10,722 bases of DNA from Fibrobacter sp. (GTDB taxonomy: Bacteria; Fibrobacterota; Fibrobacteria; Fibrobacterales; Fibrobacteraceae): contig JAFWRL010000252.1 in NCBI GenBank assembly GCA_017520105.1, positions 1-10,722 of the forward strand, given 5' to 3'. This document shows, piece by piece, positions 6,379-10,722 of this stretch. The position numbers and the translations under genes are program-made. Within the stretch, counting starts at the first letter, position 1. Every line of letters begins with the position of its first letter. The notes under the pieces were generated by a model, which was not told the origin of the DNA, searched no databases, and was given only the letters and a program-made list of their open reading frames with translations.

Positions 6379-7380
6379 CGCCTTTGCTTTGTGATTTACC
6401 TCAAAAATGTACTGTAGAACACGTTCCTGCGTCCATGCATAGGCTCCAGTAAACACTGCCGAGAGGGAAAAATACTGTGGAAAATTGGGGTTTCTGTGCC
6501 CCAAATTGTTCAAAACCTTCACATCGACGTTCTGTTCGCCAAACGTCGGAAGTTCAAATCTGATGGAAATTTGCTGGTTCGGCTTACAGTCTTCGGGAAG
6601 CCCAAGCAGGATACCCCCTGCGGAAAGGTCGTACAACATGCCCGTGCAAACCTTGCCATCGGGGAATGTTGCCTCCACAGGGAAATCGACAACTTCGCGG
6701 ACCCACTTACGCAGTTGTTCCTTGTCCAGCTGCTCGCCATGGCCGAATACGATTTTACCGGGGGTTGCAGATATCACCTCTAGCTTAGTAGAATAAACAG
6801 CATCGTTCATGCGAGTCCAGCGAATCAGCACGCGCGTCCCGACCAAGGATTTTGCAACGGCCTCGGCTCCTTCCAGCTGAACACTCCACATTTTTTCAGA
6901 GCGTTCAAGAATCAGGGCTCGCCTGAAAACACGTTTATTCTCCAGTTCCAAGTCAACACGGTCGCCAACATTGAACTGTCTCGTAGAGCAGACCATCGTC
7001 AGTGGATTGGAACCGGTAAAGTCCATTTTACATCTAAGCGAAGCAACAGCATCCAACGTTTCGTCGCGAACTGAAAGCACATTGCGCACACGATAAAATT
7101 CGTTTACGGCGGCTTCAAAAAGTCCAGAAGAATTCAGCACGGCATCCTTGTTTTCGAACTTGGATGTTCGTACCAGTTTTTCCAAAGTACGCACTTCCTT
7201 GGGCGTGAACTCGAACGCCTTGATTTTTTCGTTAAAGGCGTCAGTACCGAACATTTCTTCGTTCTCACGGCGATTGTACATGAGCTGAATTTCAATCAGC
7301 ACAAGTGCCACGAACGGAAGAACCGGAAGCACGTAATACTGGAAAATCTTCCAGACTTCTTGAAAGACACTAGACATCAT
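6364..7380 (-). CDS. Membrane-anchored PilZ-domain protein, probable c-di-GMP receptor
   Basis: 338 aa. A single transmembrane helix lies near the N-terminus (~13-33, FQYYVLPVLPFVALVLIEIQ), followed by a helical region with FTPKEVRTLEKLVR (58-71) and KDAVLNSSGLFEAAVNEFYR (78-97), resembling N-terminal regions of spirochaete-type PilZ proteins. A YcgR-like beta domain follows (~105-215). The PilZ domain (~222-325) keeps both c-di-GMP motifs: RKWVR (224-228, RxxxR) and DLSAGG (251-256, DxSxxG). It is therefore predicted to bind c-di-GMP at the inner membrane, unlike PilZ of Pseudomonas, which lacks these residues. The start is ATG 7380 or the adjacent ATG 7377; an AGGTG precedes both. It lies 11 nt after the pyrC' stop and just upstream of the pilM promoter. 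Its partner is unknown; a role in pilus control is inferred from position only. Confidence 0.85.
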   Translation of the reverse strand: MMSSVFQEVWKIFQYYVLPVLPFVALVLIEIQLMYNRRENEEMFGTDAFNEKIKAFEFTPKEVRTLEKLVRTSKFENKDAVLNSSGLFEAAVNEFYRVRNVLSVRDETLDAVASLRCKMDFTGSNPLTMVCSTRQFNVGDRVDLELENKRVFRRALILERSEKMWSVQLEGAEAVAKSLVGTRVLIRWTRMNDAVYSTKLEVISATPGKIVFGHGEQLDKEQLRKWVREVVDFPVEATFPDGKVCTGMLYDLSAGGILLGLPEDCKPNQQISIRFELPTFGEQNVDVKVLNNLGHRNPNFPQYFSLSAVFTGAYAWTQERVLQYIFEVNHKAKAKKTA

Positions 7381-7391
7381 CCATCACCTGA

Positions 7392-8651
7392 CTATAGCTC
7401 GGTCCAGACACCGTTGATGTACGTAGCGAGGATAGACGACGGCAATTCCTTGCCGGTGAACGGAGAATTGCAGACGTGGCCGGCAAAATCAGATTCAACG
7501 ACCATGTGCGGTCTATCCGGAGAAAGGACCACAACGTTGTCCTTAGCGGGGGCTGCACCCGCCAGGCAAGCAGGGGCGGTCGAGAGAAGTTCTACGGCAC
7601 GTTGTTCGCCAACGCGTTCCACAAGCTTGTTCCAAATCGCAGGGAGGGCGACTTCCAGCGAAAGCGCTCCCGGCACGGAATCTTCGAAGTTCACGACCGT
7701 ATCCTGACGTAACACCGGGGTGTGGTTCACGCTGATAGCGTCAATCGTCCCATCGGCAACGCCCTGCCACAGCGCCTCGCGGTCTGCGGCCGAGCGGATC
7801 GGCGGGAGGATGTGGTAAGCGGAATCCAGCGTCTCGAGGCAGGAATCATCCAGGAGCAGATGGTACAAGTTCACATCGCAAGTGACATCAATGCCCACCT
7901 TGCGTGCGCGGCAGACGAGATCGAGCGTTTCGCCGCAGGTCACTTGTTTGAAATGTACCGGTACCTGCAAGAACCGCGCAGTTTCAAGAATCGTGTAAGC
8001 GGCAATCGTCTCCGCGATACGCGGGATGCCCTTCATGCCCAGCATGTCGGAATAAGCGCCTTCGTGGACGCAGCCGCTATGGCGGAGCGTCTTGTCCATC
8101 GGCTGGAAGAAGAATCGCTTGCCCGTCATCTTGCCGTATTCCATCGCTAGGCGAAGGAAACGGGAATGCGGAATCGCGCAGCTGCCGTCGCCAAAACCAG
8201 CGACACCCGCTTCGGCCAGTTCCACCATTTCGGCCAAACTATCAGTACCGAAGCCCTTGCTGTAGGCACCGAGGAACTTTATATCAAAGTCCTTGCCGCC
8301 GAGTTCTTCCGTCTTGAAGCGGTTGACCATCGCTGTAAACTTATCCGCATCGTCAATCGGGTTTGCCGCACTTTCGTAAAGGCCGCCATAGAAGCCACCC
8401 TTACGCATGGCTTCAAAGCCGTCTGCAAACGTATAGACGTCATCGCGAAGCGGTTCCATAAAATCAAGACCGAGACCAAAAAGGGCCGGCAGCACCAGAG
8501 CGCCGTTGCAGTCGAACTCGGCCGTTTCGCGGCCGTCACAAGCGTTCAAGCGGACTTCGTCGCGCAATTCAAAAGACTTGCCATTCCAGAACTTTGCATT
8601 TTTAAGAACAACGTTCGAAATATTGCCCTTACAAGGTTTACGCATTTTCAT
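7392..8651 (-). CDS. pyrC': Dihydroorotase-like protein lacking catalytic metal ligands (PyrC'/PyrX type)
   Basis: Amidohydrolase-fold homologue of class I dihydroorotase, 419 aa, normal length. The fold is recognisable from VLPALFGLGLDFMEP (53-67), ILPPIRSAADREALW (281-295) and DGTIDAISVNHTP (300-312). Aligned by eye to active enzymes (PG.iD.HVHLREP; H in HCED; H in CHVST; D in TDHAPH), the HxH pair is G61-L-D63, the third His is Q183, the fourth is Q236, and the catalytic Asp is N309. Only the bridging acidic position (D155 in GFGDG) seems kept. It should not catalyse dihydroorotate formation. In Pseudomonas, an inactive pyrC' next to pyrB is needed to assemble active aspartate transcarbamoylase, and the same role is likely here. 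ATG 8651 has GGAGG (8664-8660) 8 nt upstream and overlaps the pyrB 3' end by 14 nt. A catalytic dihydroorotase should lie elsewhere in the genome. Confidence 0.88.
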   Translation of the reverse strand: MKMRKPCKGNISNVVLKNAKFWNGKSFELRDEVRLNACDGRETAEFDCNGALVLPALFGLGLDFMEPLRDDVYTFADGFEAMRKGGFYGGLYESAANPIDDADKFTAMVNRFKTEELGGKDFDIKFLGAYSKGFGTDSLAEMVELAEAGVAGFGDGSCAIPHSRFLRLAMEYGKMTGKRFFFQPMDKTLRHSGCVHEGAYSDMLGMKGIPRIAETIAAYTILETARFLQVPVHFKQVTCGETLDLVCRARKVGIDVTCDVNLYHLLLDDSCLETLDSAYHILPPIRSAADREALWQGVADGTIDAISVNHTPVLRQDTVVNFEDSVPGALSLEVALPAIWNKLVERVGEQRAVELLSTAPACLAGAAPAKDNVVVLSPDRPHMVVESDFAGHVCNSPFTGKELPSSILATYINGVWTEL

Positions 8652-9579
8652 TGTTGCGACCTCCAGCCAAAAGGAAGAGAACGGCCATACGGACAGCCAC
8701 GCCGTTGGTCACCTGATCAAGAATAACAGAATGTTCGCCGTCAGCGATGTCGGAATCCAGTTCGACGCCGCGATTGATTGGCCCCGGATGCATGATGATG
8801 ACTTTGTCTTTAGCGCAGTCCAAAAGTTCCTGCGTAATGCCGAACGTGTTGCGGTATTCGCGCATGCTCGGGAGGAGGGCGTCATCCATGCGTTCCTTCT
8901 GCAAGCGGAGCGCGATGATGGCGTCGGCATTGGCGACCGCCTTCTGCACATCCGGTTCCCACGTCACCTGGTCCATCAGTTCCGTATTGCGGGGTACTAG
9001 CGTCGAAGGTCCGCAAAGCGTCACATGGGCGCCCATCGTCGTCATGCCCCAGAGATTACTGCGGGCCACGCGGCTATGGCGGATATCGCCAATGATGGTC
9101 ACGTTCTTGCCTTCGAGAGTCCCGAGCTTTTCTTCGACCGTCAACATGTCGAGGAGAGCCTGCGTCGGGTGTTCATGCGCACCGTCGCCCGCGTTCACGA
9201 TAATCGCACTGCTATTGTCCGCGAGGAACTTCGGCACGCCGGTTCCCTTGTGACGGACGACCACGATATCGATTTTCATGGCCTCGATGTTACGCAACGT
9301 ATCGACAAGCGTTTCGCCCTTCTTGACGCTAGAGTTAGAACTCGTGAAGTTCACCGTGTCTGCAGAAAGACGCTTCTCGGCAAGTTCAAAGCTCGTGCGC
9401 GTGCGCGTGCTGTTTTCGAAGAACAAATTCACCACAGTCATACCGCGAAGACTCGGCACCTTCTTGACCGGGCGTTCGAGAATTTCGCGGAACTGTTTTG
9501 CATGGTCCAGAATCAATCGGATATCATGCTTGGACACGCCACGGAGTCCAAACAGGTGTTTAATTTCCAAAGAGCTCAC
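8638..9579 (-). CDS. pyrB: Aspartate carbamoyltransferase catalytic subunit PyrB
   Basis: Joins carbamoyl phosphate to L-aspartate to give N-carbamoylaspartate, the committed step of pyrimidine synthesis, in the cytoplasm. It has 313 aa, typical of the family. Carbamoyl-phosphate site residues are in FFENSTRTRTSFE (53-65), VKKGET (85-90) and HPTQALLD (137-144); SRVARSN (169-175), RLQKER (225-230) and HPGPINRG (264-271) are the other family signatures. No pyrI regulatory subunit gene is adjacent; instead pyrC' follows with overlapping codons, the arrangement of dodecameric PyrB-PyrC' enzymes. The start is GTG at 9579-9577, one nt after the pyrR stop, with GGAGG (9590-9586) 6 nt upstream inside the end of pyrR. 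This spacing supports translational coupling. Confidence 0.97.
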   Translation of the reverse strand: MSSLEIKHLFGLRGVSKHDIRLILDHAKQFREILERPVKKVPSLRGMTVVNLFFENSTRTRTSFELAEKRLSADTVNFTSSNSSVKKGETLVDTLRNIEAMKIDIVVVRHKGTGVPKFLADNSSAIIVNAGDGAHEHPTQALLDMLTVEEKLGTLEGKNVTIIGDIRHSRVARSNLWGMTTMGAHVTLCGPSTLVPRNTELMDQVTWEPDVQKAVANADAIIALRLQKERMDDALLPSMREYRNTFGITQELLDCAKDKVIIMHPGPINRGVELDSDIADGEHSVILDQVTNGVAVRMAVLFLLAGGRNNENA

Positions 9580-9580
9580 G

Positions 9581-10138
9581 CTAAGCCTCCACTTCTACGA
9601 GATAAACGGAATTTTCTTTGTCAATCGGGTCAATCAGCACTCGGACTTCCTGGTTCTTAGCCGTCTCGACCGTGAGGCCGACGCAATCCGGTGCAATCGG
9701 GAGTTCGCGGTGTCCGCGATCGACGAGCACACAAAGGCGAATCGCCGCCGGGCGCCCAAGGTCCAAAATCGCACGCATGGCAGCAAGCGAAGAACGGCCC
9801 GTGTAAAGCACGTCATCGACGAGAATCACGGTCTTGTTTTCTACGGTGGCGGGCATTTCGGTAAAGCGCATCTCGGTAGCCACTTTCTTGCGGTAGTGGA
9901 AGTCATCGCGGTAGAACGTGGCATCGAGGCTCCCCATCTCGATAGGCTTCCCGAACTTCTGGGAAAGGCGCTCTGTCAGTTTCTTTGCCAGCGGGATACC
10001 GCGGCTAGCCATGCCAAGCACAATCATGTTGTCGGCAGACGGATGCATTTTCGCAATCTTCGCTGCCATTTCGTCCAAGGCGAATTCCATCGTCTGGGCG
10101 GTTAAAAGTTCACTTACTTTTTTGCAGTTATCATTCAT
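9581..10138 (-). CDS. pyrR: PyrR bifunctional protein (pyrimidine regulator / uracil phosphoribosyltransferase)
   Basis: 185 aa phosphoribosyltransferase-fold protein. The PRPP-binding signature is VILVDDVLYTGRS (104-116), and LVDRGHRELPI (138-148) and GSLDATFYRDDF (69-80) are PyrR hallmarks. In Bacillus it binds pyr leader RNA as an attenuation regulator and also has uracil phosphoribosyltransferase activity; in many diderms only the enzyme activity is supported. It heads the pyrR-pyrB-pyrC' operon. ATG 10138 matches the family N-terminus, but no clear Shine-Dalgarno sequence precedes it: the upstream bases CTGATACCTAT belong to a repeat element. The leader shows no convincing terminator/antiterminator pair, so PyrR-type attenuation is not supported by what is visible. 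Confidence 0.95.
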   Translation of the reverse strand: MNDNCKKVSELLTAQTMEFALDEMAAKIAKMHPSADNMIVLGMASRGIPLAKKLTERLSQKFGKPIEMGSLDATFYRDDFHYRKKVATEMRFTEMPATVENKTVILVDDVLYTGRSSLAAMRAILDLGRPAAIRLCVLVDRGHRELPIAPDCVGLTVETAKNQEVRVLIDPIDKENSVYLVEVEA

Positions 10139-10140
10139 AT

Positions 10141-10202
10141 AGGTATCAGGTCGGTCGCTTCGCGCCCTCTGAGGTATGAGGTCACTCGCGCCGCTCGTTT
10201 TG
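10141..10202. repeat. Two-copy 31-bp imperfect repeat in the pyrR leader
   Basis: AGGTATCAGGTC (10141-10152) and AGGTATGAGGTC (10172-10183) match at 11 of 12 bases with a period of 31. Each is followed by a CGC/GCC-rich stretch (GGTCGCTTCGCGCC and ACTCGCGCCGCTCG). A related sequence in the opposite orientation (GGTATGAGG on the minus strand) lies at 10333-10343. The first copy ends 2 nt before the pyrR start codon, so the repeat fills the place where a ribosome binding site would be expected. Genome-wide dispersal is an inference from form. Confidence 0.6.
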
Positions 10203-10250
10203 AGTTTTTGTAGAAATTAGATTTTTTCAATGGCTTTTTTCACCCGCATG

Positions 10251-10278
10251 TTGTAAATCACCCCCTATTTTTTATATA
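10251..10278 (+). promoter_or_regulatory. Candidate promoter of the cyclophilin gene
   Basis: TTGTAA (10251-10256) and TATATA (10273-10278) are separated by 16 bp; using the next TATATA register (10275-10280) gives 18 bp. It would give a leader of roughly 115 nt before the ATG at 10403. The -10 sequence overlaps that of the leftward pyrR promoter candidate. Confidence 0.45.
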
Positions 10279-10303
10279 TATGAGCAAAAGCAAACCGCTA
10301 CAA
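10275..10303 (-). promoter_or_regulatory. Candidate promoter of the pyrR-pyrB-pyrC' operon
   Basis: On the minus strand TTGTAG (10303-10298) and TATATA (10280-10275) are spaced by 17 bp. The leader to pyrR would be about 130 nt and includes the 31-bp repeats. The TATATATA core is shared with the rightward promoter candidate. Confidence 0.45.
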
Positions 10304-10330
10304 TCACTGTTCGTATGATTCACGGCAAAA

Positions 10331-10376
10331 GCCCCTCATACCCCAAAGCGTAGCGACCTCACAGGGGCAGAGCCCC
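10331..10376 (+). other. Mutually exclusive GC-rich hairpins in the cyclophilin leader
   Basis: GCCCCT (10331-10336) can pair with AGGGGC (10363-10368). The same GGGGC can instead pair with GCCCC at 10372-10376 across a 3-nt AGA loop. Neither is followed by a T-run, so they are not intrinsic terminators. They lie 16 to 72 nt upstream of the AAGGAG ribosome binding site (10392-10397). The left part also contains an inverted relative of the repeat upstream of pyrR. Confidence 0.4.
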
Positions 10377-10402
10377 GACCACAAACCTTTCAAGGAGTCA
10401 AA

Positions 10403-10722
10403 ATGTCCTTTAACCAGCTCGACAAACCGCAGGCAGGCGAAACCATCGCCATCATGAAAACCAACCACGGCACGATGAAGCTCCGCCTTTTCGAAGAAAT
10501 CGTCGGCGAATGCGCCACGAACTTCATTGAACTTGCCAAGCAGGGCAAGTACGACGGCGCTCCGTTCCACCGCATCATCAAGGACTTCATGATCCAAGGC
10601 GGCGACTTCACCCGCAAAAACGGTACCGGCGGACACGCTGCACAGGGTCCGGGTTCCACCATCGGCGACAAGTACGACAGCCGCCTCACCCACGTCCGCG
10701 GAGCTCTTAGCTGGGCAAAAAC
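10403..10722 (+). CDS. Cyclophilin-type peptidyl-prolyl cis-trans isomerase (3'-truncated by window)
   Basis: The frame is open from ATG 10403 to the window edge (106 complete codons), so the C-terminus is not visible. AAGGAG at 10392-10397, 5 nt upstream, supports the start. The cyclophilin signature is clear: [12 protein letters not shown] (21-32), [17 protein letters not shown] (54-70) with the catalytic Arg57 and Gln65, GTGG (74-77), and the start of the VRGALSWAK strand (98-106), where most relatives have RGxLSMA. It catalyses proline cis-trans isomerisation during protein folding. No signal peptide is present, so a cytoplasmic PpiB-like enzyme is expected. It is transcribed divergently from pyrR. 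Confidence 0.93.
   Translation, partial: MSFNQLDKPQAGETIAIMKTNHGTMKLRLFEEIVGECATNFIELAKQGKYDGAPFHRIIKDFMIQGGDFTRKNGTGGHAAQGPGSTIGDKYDSRLTHVRGALSWAK

Noticed and set aside
10160..10180. CCUCAGAGG on the pyrR leader RNA as a PyrR-binding loop
   Set aside because: It only partly resembles the Bacillus PyrR-binding consensus, lies within the repeat element, and no terminator/antiterminator structure accompanies it.
10280..10318. A 12-codon ATG-initiated frame in the cyclophilin leader, considered as a leader peptide
   Set aside because: Its ATG overlaps the proposed -10 sequence, so it would lie upstream of or at the transcript start, and it has no ribosome binding site.
10304..10693. Leftward open frames opposite the start of the cyclophilin gene
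   Set aside because: The plus strand encodes a clear cyclophilin with a good ribosome binding site; the opposite frames have no family features.

Overview
The window looks like chromosomal DNA of a diderm (Gram-negative type) bacterium of moderate G+C content. The gene content (a pilMNOPQ block with an unusual composite PilP, pyrR-pyrB-pyrC', and a membrane-anchored PilZ protein) suggests the Fibrobacter lineage. That is an inference from recognition and has not been tested by a search.

Layout: (1) 1-350, plus strand: the 3' end of a gene resembling the C-terminal domain of the DNA polymerase III delta subunit. (2) 351-531: a short intergenic region with a palindromic REP-like element and a clear intrinsic terminator for the leftward pil operon. 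(3) 532-6254, minus strand: a tightly packed type IV pilus alignment operon, pilM-pilN-pilO-pilP-pilQ. Four of its junctions overlap or nearly touch, it is driven by a near-consensus sigma70-type promoter at 6289-6317, and it ends at the terminator at 476-501. (4) 6364-10138, minus strand: pyrR-pyrB-pyrC' followed after 11 nt by a membrane-anchored PilZ-domain gene. (5) 10139-10402: an intergenic region with AT-rich divergent promoters sharing one TATATATA core and several copies of a repeat motif. (6) 10403-10722, plus strand: the 5' part of a cyclophilin-type peptidyl-prolyl isomerase, cut by the window edge.

How the genes work together: PilM (cytoplasmic actin-like), PilN and PilO (inner membrane), the PilP-like protein (periplasm) and PilQ (outer-membrane secretin) form the envelope-spanning scaffold through which a type IV pilus passes. 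Here the PilP-like protein carries AMIN-like domains that other bacteria place at the N-terminus of PilQ, plus a lysine/alanine/glutamate-rich helix made of 141-bp repeats and an SH3-like domain. PilQ is correspondingly short. PyrR and PyrB belong to pyrimidine biosynthesis. The adjacent dihydroorotase homologue has lost nearly all catalytic metal ligands and is best read as the non-catalytic PyrC' partner of aspartate transcarbamoylase. The PilZ protein keeps its c-di-GMP-binding motifs and sits between the two clusters, so it may link second-messenger signalling to the pilus machinery.

Most of the window is ordinary conserved housekeeping and pilus sequence. The more unusual points are the domain reshuffling between PilP and PilQ, the inactive PyrC', a perfect hairpin straddling the PilZ stop codon, and the repeat-bearing divergent promoter region. 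I see no phage, CRISPR, toxin-antitoxin or transposon genes.
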